The notes under the pieces: generated by a model | The model's input: the letters and a program-made list of their open reading frames with translations, nothing else | Databases searched by the model: none | Told to the model about the DNA's origin: nothing | Translations under genes and position numbers: made by a program | Origin: Theristus sp. LFF4_11 | Lineage: Eukaryota; Nematoda; Chromadorea; Monhysterida; Xyalidae | DNA length: 64,000 bases | Assembly: GCA_030248135.1 (NCBI GenBank) | Contig: JASANC010004416.1 | Span: 37,056 to 101,055 of the forward strand | Direction: 5' to 3' | Part shown: positions 49,602 through 60,584 of the stretch, piece by piece | Numbering within the stretch: position 1 is the first letter of the stretch | How the letters are laid out: every line of letters begins with the position of its first letter

Positions 49602-52600
49602 CTAACCGTTGGCGATATTGTGGTCGAGTTGTTTGAGACCGTCAACATTCAGGCGTTGCTTGGTTGAGCCGAATCGTGTCAACGCAAACGCACCGACGGT
49701 CAATTGCTGGTCGCCAACACTGAGCGCCGGCACAAACAGTGGCAGGCAGCCGCATGTGTACGTTGCGCTCGCCGTGTTGTAGAACCTGGCACACGCAAAC
49801 CACACACTGCTCAGTTACTTTCAGAAAACTGACTACTCTTTGAAAAGTGCAAACTGGCCTTTCGCACCTCAGGGAGTTCAGTTCAGTTTATTTACAGTCC
49901 ATCTGGCTAATATATCTAACTAGCTGATTGGTTGGTTGCACACACGTTGCATTCATGTGGATGGACGGACTATTCATTTTTACTGATAACGGAAATACAA
50001 TAGCAATTTATGACGATCACAAATCTTTCACAAAACACCGCTGAATCACTCTTTGGAATCGGACTGCCTGACATGCAGCAGCAACCCGACTGACTAATGC
50101 TAAAATGCTTGTTGGTATGCTTTAGGATCTTTCTGAACTCTTTGTCTGTGAAGTTTGAGGCAGGTTTCTGAATTGAGGATATTTTCCATATTTTCTTACA
50201 GAAGCTTGCAAAAATTAATTCGAAGCAACAGAAACAGTGAATCGGTTCTCTGAGCTCGTCTGTCCTTTAGTCTACTCGTTTCAATGATTGCTCAGAGAAG
50301 TTTATGTATGAACAAAATTTGAAGACACGTAAAACAGTAGCACAACTAAAAGTGAATATTTGGGAAGAAAAATGAAAAACTTGAAAAACAATGAGGCATT
50401 CGAACGAGTGCGTTTCCAAACACACTGAGCACTTGTGCACGTTTGGCTGTTGCACGCGCGTCAGATCCGCGAAATCAAGAGTTCCAACTGTCTGTTACGC
50501 TGTGGCTAACAGCGTTGATCGTTATATACGAAATTTTAACACAACAAATGAGAACCACAATGACTATAAAGTGGTGCAAATTTCAGCTTTCAGACATTGC
50601 AGTCGCGATATCGAAGCGTTTTAAAAAAAATTGACGTTTTTTTCTGATCACCCAGACAAAAAGGTGTTTGGAGAAACTGAAACATAACGAACGCACCAAG
50701 CGATTGCTTGTCGAATTGAGCAGTTGTTTTCGGCGGCCACCGAATCGCCATCACCAATGTGCGACAGTGAAGCCTTGGCTGGCGGATAGATAGCCACCAA
50801 CGCACCACACTGACCAACACGGCACATCACGCTGCCCGGGTTGATCCAGAACGTCAGGTCTTCTGAAACGCACGCAAGCACTGGTCGAAAGAACTGTTCA
50901 CTGGTTGGTTGGTGATTGCGCGCTGTATTCAGTACTTGTCTTTCGAACAACTAGCACGCACGGTCTCCAATCTTATTGTATTAATTAAAAGAAGCGTCAT
51001 AAAAAGTAAGGCAAATCAACGCAACCCGGCCAATAGGAGCACAGTTCATCAACGTCAACTCCAACGACTTTGGCAGCAGTCTCCACTGACGGATCGCACA
51101 AATTGTTGTGGTAGAGTGTCAGCACACGACAACTGCTGCCCTGCAATTCACCGATGACGCTTTGGTTCAGTTTCTTAAACAGTGCAACAATTGATTCCAC
51201 AGTGCCGAGTGAATTCGGGAGTAGGGTTGTATCCACCAAATTTGCCGGAATCCGTACCGAATACGGTCGAACCGTGTTCCGGCCGAACCGGTCGAAATTG
51301 CCGGAATCCGGACCGGAATGGCCTTTTTATGTCCAAAAACATCCATCCTTCATCACATTTTCAGAATAAAACAGCACAGACACAGTCAGCAAGACACGGC
51401 ACGTGAATCAACCAAAAATTTCACCAATAACAACTGACAAAAATTCATATGACATTGCTGGTGCTCTGGGGGTACGTACACCCCACCCACCCCCTTGTCT
51501 TCGGTACTGCTCACAAAAAGGCAACTGTTTGACAGCTAGAGCTAACTGAATATGACCAACGAAGATGGCTGATTTCAAAAACCTGCTTTGTTCATCAACA
51601 ACGACGGCCAAAAGATGTGCGCATTGCTGGCAGCCCCGTTTTTTAAAGTGGACGATGCTGCATATCAGTTTACCACTCAAGACAAAAATAGTGAACCAAT
51701 TACCATTGAACAGAACACCAAACTAAAGCAACGCTCACTGATCACATGCCAAATGCGAACCAGTGTAGCGTTGTTTGCAAAACAGCGAAACCAATCAAAC
51801 ACTGAAACGAATTTGTCAAACCATTGAACAGCTCTGAAACGGAGGAATTAACTGGTGAATTCACGCTAGGGTCTCGCTCGGCTGTTCCGGCCGGATCCGG
51901 CAGATTTGCTCCGGAATCCGAACCGGATCCAATTTTAAGCGCCGTAAACCGGAATGCGGACCGGAACCGGCTTCATCTCTATTCGGGAGACTAAAATAAT
52001 AAAAAACAATAGAGCGATTTCAAAACGATCACATTTATGTGGTGTGTGCGCAACCTTTGTGGGATCATACGGACACCAATTGGCCTGATACTTGAAGATG
52101 AGCACGTTGGCGAGCTGCGCGCCGAACGCGCACACGAGACGACGAGGCACCCGGTCGAACAGCGGCTGCACAATGCTCTCAACGGCTGCCTGGATCTCGG
52201 CAAACGTCACTGGCACCTGAACAAACGCAACCCCACCATGCTCACTCACTTGCGCATGGAATGCAGCACAGGGCGGAAATGGCAACCGAGCAATCGCTGC
52301 ATACACAATACTGAACACAATCTAACGGGCTTGTGGAAAAAGAAACAATGAAGAAAGAAACAACAACAAAGAAACACGTGTCTGAACCAGAAACAATGAA
52401 CACAAGATCATGTAGTGTTTAATCAAATTTTGGGTTCTGCAAAAAAATTACCGGTTTTTCGCACAAAAGTGTCGATAGGAGAGCAAGAAAAATCTGAAAG
52501 TTGGGACACTTTTTTAGACCCACGATGAAATTAACCGACGTAACGGCAACAACTATGCCAAATAAAAGCTTTGGCTACAACCACATTCCAGCATTGGCTG

Positions 52601-52847
52601 CCATCTGCTTCGACTCAATACATTGTGATCGTGTCCAACAAAAGCGCACACCGAGCCGAACCGAGAAAGATAGCCATAAATTCACAAAACGAACCTGCTG
52701 CTGACCGACAGAACTTTCGGTCAAGGCAACAGCACTGTTGTGGTCAAGTGAGTGTGAGACAACGGGTAAACTGTTGTTGCACACTGGAACAGGATGCTGC
52801 TGCTGCACTTGCACTGATTGTTGTTGAAGTTGAACAATGGACATCAT
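49602..52847 (-). CDS. BTG/Tob-family anti-proliferative protein, 5 exons
   Basis: BTG/Tob proteins bind the CAF1 deadenylase through their N-terminal domain and restrain proliferation; nematode FOG-3 belongs to the family. Inferred exons: 52847-52695, 52216-52055, 51140-51026, 50862-50652 and 49785-49602 (stop TAG). Phases agree throughout, giving 274 residues. After a Gln-rich start (two adjacent ATGs, SVQVQQQHPVPV), the BTG domain reads EIQAAVESIVQPLF, VPRRLVCAFGAQL, YQANWCPYDPTKGSSCRVL, DPSVETAAKVVGVDVDEL and EDLTFWINPGSVMCRVG. These fit the Tob pattern of LPRRRVNIFGEEL, HWYPEKPYKGSGFRC and QDLSVWIDPFEVSY. The C-terminal tail (about 110 residues) is not recognised. An alternative start is ATG 52318 in exon 2. 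The exon 4 donor overlaps a transposon end, so that border is the least secure. Confidence 0.82.
51214..51989. mobile_element. Non-autonomous hAT-like element (family C) in the BTG intron
   Basis: The element runs from TAGGGTTGTATCC (51222) to CTTCATCTCTA (51981), 760 bp. It is flanked by a perfect 8-bp duplication TTCGGGAG (51214-51221 and 51982-51989). Termini starting TAGGG and TAGAG, together with an 8-bp target duplication, fit the hAT superfamily. Both subterminal regions carry repeated CCGGAATCCG and GGACCGGA motifs. A minus-strand frame inside (51408-51680) gives no transposase similarity. It lies wholly in the intron between BTG exons 2 and 3. Confidence 0.88.
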
Positions 52848-53106
52848 GATGATGGTTGCGCACTTGTGCAGTCAGTATTGGCAATCGAATGCACAACGAA
52901 ATAATTTTTAAAACGATTGCTATTGATAAAAATCAGCATTGAACCAGACCGGATGAGTGAAAGCGAAAGGGGAGCATAGTTGTTCCAGAGCCGGGGGTTG
53001 GGGGGGGGCGATGCGATATAGATAGCAGGAGCAAATTTTTCAGATAGATAGCTGGAAAATTAACGGGGGGCGCGCGCGGCGCGGGGGGGAGCATGTGACT
53101 TTGGGG

Positions 53107-54158
53107 GGGGGGGCTAGGGTTAGGGGAAAAAAATCCGGATTTTTTTTTTTTAAATTAAAAAAATTTAAAAAAAAAAAAATTTTTTTACAAGTTAGGTTCG
53201 TTCGAAGCGTCTCGTCGAGCTGAGTTCATCTAGACTATTTTCAGAACGATCCGGGAAACTATAAGAGCGAAAATCGTGTTTTATTGAAATTATGTCCATT
53301 TCATAGAGGGAAAGTTGCATTTTCAACAGTAAAACAGGGCAATTTTTCACGTGTACTTGAATATTGAACCGTTCTTAGTGGTTCCTCTTTAGAAAATTAC
53401 CAAAATTTGACTGTGTTCAAAAATTCCTGTTTGCTGTAGCTAAGTCGGCAACCCCTGTCGACCCGGCCCCCCCCCCCCCCAAGACACTTACTTTCAGGTT
53501 CAACCAGCTATGCTATCTGCCACATGGCGAGAGCCCACTCTTCAAATCATCGTATCGAAAACACGTACCATGATTTCGCGATCACGTTGCGGGCAACTGA
53601 CAGACGCAAGTTTAACACGTTAGTTTAGCTCAGCACGCAAGTTTTAACATGTGGCCATGTTATCGGGTATCTGAAAAACGGTCGTGTGATGTGGTATTAA
53701 CCAACATCTCCGCTCAAATTGTTTAACAATATATCGCACAACTCCATTGTAGACCTATAACATACGCCAATCAACAAGATATCATGTTCATCTCATGGCC
53801 TACCGACTGAAAAACATGTTCTAAGTTGCAAGAAAACGATTTCTGAAACGATATTTCAATTCAGTTAAGTCATTTCAACGCTAAAAATTGACTCTAGAAG
53901 TCATCCAAATCGAAAAACATGGAGTACGTCGGTCAAAATGACCAAATAATGACATTTACCTAAGCACACAAAGAAGTTGGGAAGAAAATTTGGTTTGAAC
54001 TTTCAAAAAATTATGCCATAAATCGAATTTTCAGAGCAAAGTAGAAGAAAAAATTTTCAAATTTTTTTTAAGTTTGAAAAAAAAAAATCCAATTTTTTTT
54101 TACGAAAAAAAAAATTAAAAAAAAATTTTTTTTCAAAGCCCCTAACCCTAGGGGGGGC
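53107..54158 (-). mobile_element. Non-autonomous hAT-like element, family A, copy 1
   Basis: The element spans 53115-54150 (1036 bp), begins TAGGGTTAGGGGAAAAAAAT and ends AAAGCCCCTAACCCTA. It is flanked by an 8-bp duplication GGGGGGGC (53107-53114 and 54151-54158). It has interrupted a family-E repeat: sequence left of it (CATGTGACTTTGG plus G-run) and right of it (CGGTCAAAATTTTGAAATT) is contiguous, in reverse, at 60390-60410. No open frame of note. It is almost identical to the reverse complement of copy 2 at 54558-55589. Confidence 0.9.
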
Positions 54159-54490
54159 GGTCAAAATTTTGAAATTAGATGGATAGATAGATAGCTAAAA
54201 CGCTAAAAAGCTACAAAAACAGCTAAATAACGCTTAAAATACGCTACAAATCAAGTATAAACGCGTATTTTACCTAAAATTAGCGAAATTTTTAAGAATT
54301 TCAAGCAAAAATGGTCAATTTTGGTCAAAAATTGACTTATTTTATGTCTTCGAAGGCATTTTTTTTTAAATAGATAGCTGGCGGAAATTTTTTTAGATAG
54401 ATAATAGCTGAGCCGAAAAAAATTCTCTGATAGAGAGAGAATGAGATAGATTCGAAATTTTTTTGGGGGGGGGGGCGGAATGCAAGCGCC
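54159..54490. repeat. Family-E repeat, right part of copy 1
   Basis: GATAGATAGATAGCTAAAAC, GCTACAAAAACAGCTAAATA and GTCAATTTTGGTCAAAAATT recur inverted at 57790-58130 and 60100-60400, and directly at 60990-61310. Together with 52985-53106 this forms one family-E copy split by the family-A insertion. Confidence 0.75.
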
Positions 54491-54549
54491 TCCGGAAGCT
54501 GGAGCTTCTTTTTTAAAACGCACGCGCACCTCGCATCCGCATGCTCATG

Positions 54550-55597
54550 CTCATGATTAGGGTTAGGGGCTTTGAAAAAAAATTTTTTTTATTTTTTTTT
54601 TGTTTTTTTTTAATTTGGATTATTTTTTCAAACTTAAAAAAAATTGAAAATTTTTTCTTCTACTTTGCTCTGAAAATTCGATTTATGGCATAATTTTTTG
54701 AAAGTTCAAACCAAATTTTCTTCCCAACTTCTTTGTGTGCTTAGGTACATGTCATTATTTGGTCATTTTGACCGACGTACTCCATGTTTTTCGATTTGGA
54801 TGACTTCTAGAGTCAATTTTTAGCGTTGAAATGACTTAACTGAATTGAAATATCGTTTCAGAAATCGTTTTCTTGCAACTTAGAACATGTTTTTTCAGTC
54901 GGTAGGCCATGAGATGAACATGATATTTTGTTGATTGGCGTATGTTATAGGTCTACAATGGAGTTGTGCGATATATTGTTAAACAATTGGAGCGGAGATG
55001 TTGGTTAATACCACATCACACGACCGTTTTTCAGATACCCGATAACATGGCCACATGTTAAAACTTGCGTGCTGAGCTAAACTAACGTGTTAAACTTGCG
55101 TCTGTCAGTTGCCCGCAACGTGATCGCGAAATCATGGTACGTGTTTTCGATACGATGATTTGAAGAGTGGGCTCTCGCCATGTGGCAGATAGCATAGCTG
55201 GTTGAACCTGAAAGTAAGTGTCTTGGGGGGGGGGGGGGGGGGCCCGGGTCGACAGGGGTTGCCGACTTAGCTACAGCAAACAGGAATTTTTGAACACAGT
55301 CAAATTTTGGTAATTTTCTAAAGAGGAACAACTAAGAACGGTTCAATATTCAAGTACACGTCGAAAATTGTCCTGTTTTACTGTTGAAAATGCAACTTTC
55401 CCTCTATGAAATGGACATAATTTCAATAAAACACGATTTTCGCTCTTATAGTTTTCCGGATCGTTCTGAAAATAGTCTAGATGAACTCAGCTCGACGAGA
55501 CGCTTCGAACAAACCTAACTTGTAAAAAAATTTAAAAAAATTTTTTTTTAATTTAAAAAAAAATCCGGATTTTTTTTTTCCTAACCCTACTCATGAT
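54550..55597 (+). mobile_element. Non-autonomous hAT-like element, family A, copy 2
   Basis: The element spans 54558-55589 (1032 bp), from TAGGGTTAGGGGCTTTG to TTTTTTCCTAACCCTA. It is flanked by an 8-bp duplication CTCATGAT (54550-54557 and 55590-55597). The empty site is present at 55931-55950, where GCTCATGCTCATGATCCACT is uninterrupted, so the insertion borders are proved within the window. Relative to copy 1 it is inverted. It has no coding capacity beyond an 84-codon chance frame and carries a run of about 18 G inside. Confidence 0.93.
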
Positions 55598-56175
55598 CCA
55601 CTAGCGCGCGTGCACACGCTCCGGCCCCAACAAAAACTTGTTCAAAACGCAATTGTTCAGACATCTTCTTGCTTGAAAAGGCTTGGCTTAGGTTAGGATT
55701 CGGTTAGGATTATGTTAGGCTTAGAATTAGGCTTTAGGATTAGGATTTAGAACTAAGTCCGTTTTAGCAATGTCCGGTAACGAGTGTGTCGGTTTTTAGA
55801 AAAGAAGGGCAACCCTCCGGAATGACTACCGCATGGCATCATTCAACATTACTCCGCCTTCTTCACGCAAAAAGATAATAAGTGTCTGCTGGAGCTTCTT
55901 TTTTAAAACGCACGCGCACCTCGCATCCGCATGCTCATGCTCATGATCCACTAGCGCGCGTGCACACGCTCCGGCCCCAACAAAAACTTGTTCAAAACGC
56001 AGTTTTTCTGACATCTTCCTTCTTGAAAAGGCTTGGCTTAGGTTAGGATTAGGTTAGGATCAGGTTTGGCTTAGGATTAGGCTTCAGGATTAAGATTTAA
56101 ATCAAGTCCGTTTTAGCAATGTCCGACAACGAGCGTGTTTTACCTGAAGCGGATTTTAGAAAAGAAGGGCAGCCT
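55598..56175. repeat. Tandem duplication carrying degenerate TTAGG-like repeats
   Basis: Units of about 240 bp at 55598-55830 and 55938-56175 share CCACTAGCGCGCGTGCACAC, TTGAAAAGGCTTGGCTTAGG and TCCGTTTTAGCAATGTCCG. Each contains a run of TTAGG, TTAGGC and TTAGGATT variants (55688-55755 and 56038-56100). A reversed echo (CCTAATCCTAAACCTAATCC) is at 57657-57680. The 60 bp upstream of each unit (GGAGCTTCTTTTTTAAAACG) is also shared. No gene is seen here. Confidence 0.75.
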
Positions 56176-56220
56176 AAGTGTCTTGGGCAGTAGCGAAAGT
56201 GCGGGGGGGGGGGGGTGGGG

Positions 56221-56970
56221 GGTCCACCTAGAGATGTCAAGAAAAAAAATTTTTTCTATTTTTTTTTTAAATTTTTTTTTATTTTTTTTAAAAATGAAAG
56301 TTGTTCAGAATTTTTCAGGGAGTCCGAATATCACCATCTGAGGCAGTGAGGAGCCACCGACTTACCATATGACCCCCACTCATATGGGAGGAGGGTGAAA
56401 ATTTCAGACTTGGTTTCGGCGACCCCATTTTCCCACCGACGACATCACGTCTCGTGTTTTGCCTCTCAATTCACCTCAAATAACACGGAAACAAGTTCAA
56501 CAACAAACCGGTGTGATCATGCTGACGACACGAGGCGAAACAGCAACGAGCAACCAACGAAGTTACGCTTGCAGTGGCAGACAGTGCAATTTCGACCTTT
56601 CGAGATCCTGAAAACGATGCGTAAATGTGAGTTCTCTGCTTCTATCTCACCTTAGCGACATCGGAATTTGTTGAACTAGCCTTTGCGACGCTCAAGTACT
56701 TTAATGCGCGAGTCGATCATCACTCACCAAGGCTGAAAACAGTCGATAAATCAATCCAGAATACCACCTGCAGCGTTGAAGACTAAGTGACAAGGTAAAG
56801 TCAAAGAAAATTTTTGTTGAACTTTCGAAAAATTATGCCAAAAACGGCATTTTCAGGGCACATTAAAGAAAAAATTTCAAAAATTTTTAATAAAAAAAAT
56901 AAAAAAATATTTTTTTTTAAACAAAATTTAAAAAAAAATTTTTTTTGACCCTTACATTTCTAGGTCCACC
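56221..56970. mobile_element. Non-autonomous hAT-like element, family B
   Basis: The 734-bp element at 56229-56962 begins TAGAGATGTCAAG and ends CTTACATTTCTA. It is flanked by an 8-bp duplication GGTCCACC (56221-56228 and 56963-56970). A subterminal block (GAACTTTCGAAAAATTATGC, TTTTCAGGGCACATTAAAG) resembles that of family A, so A and B may share a source. The interior contains an 86-codon plus-strand frame at 56395-56655 without known similarity. Confidence 0.87.
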
Positions 56971-59900
56971 CCCCCCCCAGCCGAACGAAAATCCTGCCCG
57001 TGCACGGGCAGATACCCGTGTATCCCCCTCCCCCCTTTACCTCGACACGGGTACTAGACTCCCCCCCACCCCCCTCCGCGAGAAAACACGGGATCGCACC
57101 CCCCCTCACGGTGGTCAATCTCATCTCAATTTTTTCCAAAAATACCGCAATTTTTGCGTTTTTCTTGACGTTTGTGTCTGTCCCTGCATAGATTTTGTTG
57201 TTTCTGACTAAACAAGCAGCTTGTTTGCACAAAATATTCTGTATTTTACAAATTTTTTTGTGTTTTTCTAAGGCAAAAATTTGGTATTACCCGTGCGATC
57301 CCGTGCACCCCCCTCACGAAATTTTTCTGCCAGTGCCCAGTGGCAGTGCAGCCCCCTTCAGGAAAATTTGCTGCCCGTGCACCCCCCCCTCACCGAGGAG
57401 GCACCTGCCCCCTCTAAAATTTGGCAAACACCCCCCCCCCCCTATAGTTGTTCTAGGGGGCCTGGGGGGGGGGGCCGGCTCCAGTACCGTGGGCGGGGGG
57501 TGGGGGTACACCCCCCCCAGAGCACCCGAGACCGTCGGGTGGGGGGGGGGGGGGTGGGGGCACAGTGCCACCCCCCAAAAACGATTTGTATACATACTTA
57601 AAAGTGATTTTTTTGATTTCTGATCAGAGGTTGCTTGCAATGAGTCGTGGTAGGTTCCTAATCCTAAACCTAATCCTAAGCCAAGCCTTTTTGATAAGGT
57701 GAAAATGATCAATTTAGTTTTTGCATTTTTTTCTTTCCTGTGTTTTGTGGAGGAGGAGCACCGGAACTCATAGTTGTTCAGGGGGGGGGGGCTGGGGGGG
57801 GTCCGGCCCCCCCAAAAAATTTCGAATCTATCTCTATCAGAGAAGTTTTTTCGGCTCAGCTATTATCTATCTAAAAAATTTTCTCAGCCAGCTAATCTGA
57901 CAATTTTTGTCTTCGAAGATATAAAATGAAACAATTTTTTAACACAAAATTGACCGTTTTTGCTCGAAATTCGTTAAAATTTTGCGAAAATTTTAGGAAA
58001 ATACTGCGTTTATGCTCAATTTTCAGCATGCTTTAAGCATTATTTTTGTTGTTTATAGCTTTTTAGTGTTTTAGCTATCTATCTATTCAATTTCAAAATT
58101 TTAACCCTCCCCCAAAAAGTCCACACATGGGCCCCCGCGGCCTCTCCCCGAAATTTTCCAGCTATCTATCTAGCCAAAAATTTGCTCCAGCTATCTATAT
58201 CGGCCCCCCCCAACCCCTCGGCTCTGGAACAACTAACTGCAGATGCAGCTGTTTTAATAATGATGCATTACGGCGGGCACCCCCCCCCCCCCCCCATCGG
58301 ACCCCCCCTCGAAAATTTGAGCGACACCCCCCCCCCCCCATGAAATTTTGTCTGGCGGAGACCCCCAAAAATTTTCTGCAAACCCTGAAATTTTTTTCGA
58401 AAATCATGATCGGGGGTCGAGATGGGGGGGGATGGGGGGGCCTCCCCAACAAAATCCTTCCCCCACCCGGGCGGCCCCCAATTTTGTTTTTTTGAGTCCA
58501 AAATACCCCCCTCTCGAGATTTGGGGGGCTGAGACCCCCCTCCCAGATTTCGACCTTCCGAAACCCCCCCCCCCCCCCCACCAAATCCTGACCGTCTGAC
58601 CACCCCCTTTGATTTTGACTTTCGATGGAGACATTTTCTCTTGTATATCTCTATATTTCTCTCATTTGTAGGTATCTATATTATATGCATGTTTGTATCT
58701 CAATATATATTGTATGTTTTTTTGTATACGTACCACTTTGTTATACATTTACCACTTTGTACGTCAATGTTTTCAATACTGTACTTCAATATCAAGTCTC
58801 ACCCGTGCAGCGTGTCTCGTTCGTGTAGCTTTCAGATGTCCCGACCCGAACGAAAATCAAAGCAAAATGTATGACTAGAGACTAGAGAGAGGCCTTGACT
58901 GGATGCTGTGGTTTCTAGCACTTTTATTCAACAACTTTTGGTCCCCCCCCCCCCCCCTAGAATTTTCGGTCTCGCTCGGGAACCCCCCCCCCCAACCAAA
59001 TCGACCCCTACTAGCCATTTTTTTGCCCAGACAATGTCATCGTCAAGAAAAAAATTTTGGTCCGAGCCCCCCCCCCTAGAATTTTCGGACTCGCTCGGAC
59101 CCCCCCCCTAGAATTTTCGGTCTCGCTCGGTAACCCCCCCCCCACCCAAGTCGCCCCCCCCGGGACGACCCCCCCCCCCCAAATTTGAGCGGACCCCCCC
59201 CCCCTCGGATTCGCCAAAAACGGGCTCGACCCCTACAGAGCAAAAGCCAAAAGCGAGACTGACCATCTCAGTACCGTGGGCCCAAAACAATTTTCGAAGG
59301 GGGGGGGTATGGTGCCGTGGGGGGGGGGGGGTGCCGACCAAAAAGTGAGGGGGGTCCAACCTATGGTAACGTGGGACCCCCCCATGGGGGTCCCATGAAG
59401 GGGAGGGTCGGGGTGCATTTTTTCAAAATTTTCTGTGGGGGGGGGGGGTCCACCCCCCCCACCCCCCCATGATAATTTTTCGCATAAATTTTGAAGGAAA
59501 AACGCTAAATTTTGCTGCAAAATCGTTGAAATTACAATGAAGATGGTCAAGTTATCATATATTCAGCTTATATTATGGACTTTATAGACAAAAAATCATG
59601 ATTTTCGAAAAAAAATTTAGGGTGTACGGAAAATTTGGGGGGTCTCCGCCAGACAAAATTTCATGGGGGGGTGTGGGGGGTGTCGGCCAAATTTTCGAGG
59701 GGGGTCCGATGGGGGGGGTGCCCGGGTTTAGGGGGGTGGCACGGTGCCCCCCCCCCCACCCCCCACCCGACGGTCTCGGGTGCTCTGGGGGGGGGGGGGT
59801 GTACGGTCCCCCCCCCCCCCCCCCCGCGCCCACGGTACTGGTGGACTTGCTAAAACGGGGATTCAAATCTAACCCCCCCCATAGCAAACTTTGATTTTTT

Positions 59901-60085
59901 AAATTTAAAAAAAAAAAAATTTAAAAATACTACCTACACCATGGGACCTTTTATGGATGAGACCAACGTTTGACCATAGTTTTTTGGGGACCACCCTCAC
60001 GTCTCGTGGTCCGAGGGGGCACCCCCCCCCACGTGCGGGGAAAGAAACCACACCCCCCCACAGTACTCACGGGCCCACGGTACTG
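56971..60085. repeat. Homopolymer-rich repeat mosaic (long C and G runs)
   Basis: Runs of 8-18 C or G occur every 20-60 bp. They are joined by short recurring phrases such as TAGAATTTTCGG plus TCTCGCTCGG (58960-59130, three times), AAATTTTGTCTGGCGGAGAC (58344 and inverted near 59645) and GAAAATCATGATCG. Open frames here are Pro- or Gly-rich artefacts of the runs and are not called as genes. Family-E copy 2 lies at 57775-58238. Confidence 0.7.
57775..58238. repeat. Family-E repeat, copy 2
   Basis: The copy runs from GTTGTTCAGGGGG to CTCGGCTCTGGAACAACTA, with inverted termini (AGTTGTTC and GAACAACT). Its interior has GCTATTATCTATCTAAAAAA and GCTTTTTAGTGTTTTAGC. It is inverted relative to copy 1. 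No protein-coding frame. Confidence 0.7.
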
Positions 60086-60087
60086 CC

Positions 60088-60538
60088 GGCCCCCCCCCCA
60101 AAAAAAATTCGAATCTATCTCTATCAAACAGGTTTTTTCCGGCTCAGCTATTATCTATCTAAAAAAATTTTCAGCCAGCTATCTATCTGAAAAATTTTGT
60201 CTCGAAGACATAAAATGAGTCAATTTTTGACCAAAATTGACCATTTTTGCTCGTAATTACTGAAAATTTCGCTAATTTTAGGTAAAATACGCGTTTATAC
60301 TTGATTTTTAGTGTATTTTTAGCATTATTTTGCTGTTTTTATAGCTTTTTAGCGTTTTAGCTATCTATCTATCAAATTTCAAAATTTTGACCGCCCCCCA
60401 AAGTCACATGGCTATTGGCGCCCCCCGCCGCCCCCCCCCCCCAAAATTTTCCAGCTATCTCTGTATCTGGAAAGTTTCCGCTCCAGCTATCTATATCGGC
60501 CGGGCGGCCCCCCCAACCCCTCGGCTCTGGAACAACTA
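60088..60538. repeat. Family-E repeat, copy 3
   Basis: Same orientation and order as 57775-58238: CGAATCTATCTCTATC, GGCTCAGCTATTATCTATCT, TAGCTATCTATCTATCAAAT and CCTCGGCTCTGGAACAACTA. It preserves the junction GACCGCCCCCCAAAGTCACA, which is the uninterrupted form of the family-A copy 1 insertion site. Confidence 0.75.
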
Positions 60539-60584
60539 TGCCCCCCCTCACCCAGGTCCCGCTTTCGCTACTGGTCTTGGGGGG

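Noticed and set aside
51408..51680. 90-codon minus-strand frame inside the BTG intron as a host exon
   Set aside because: It lies entirely inside the hAT-like element bounded by the TTCGGGAG duplication, and BTG exons 2 and 3 join in phase without it.
57000..59894. Pro-rich and Gly-rich open frames on both strands (for example 58127-58495, 59582-59887)
   Set aside because: They are produced by C and G homopolymer runs in repeats, overlap in several frames at once, and have no start or splice context.
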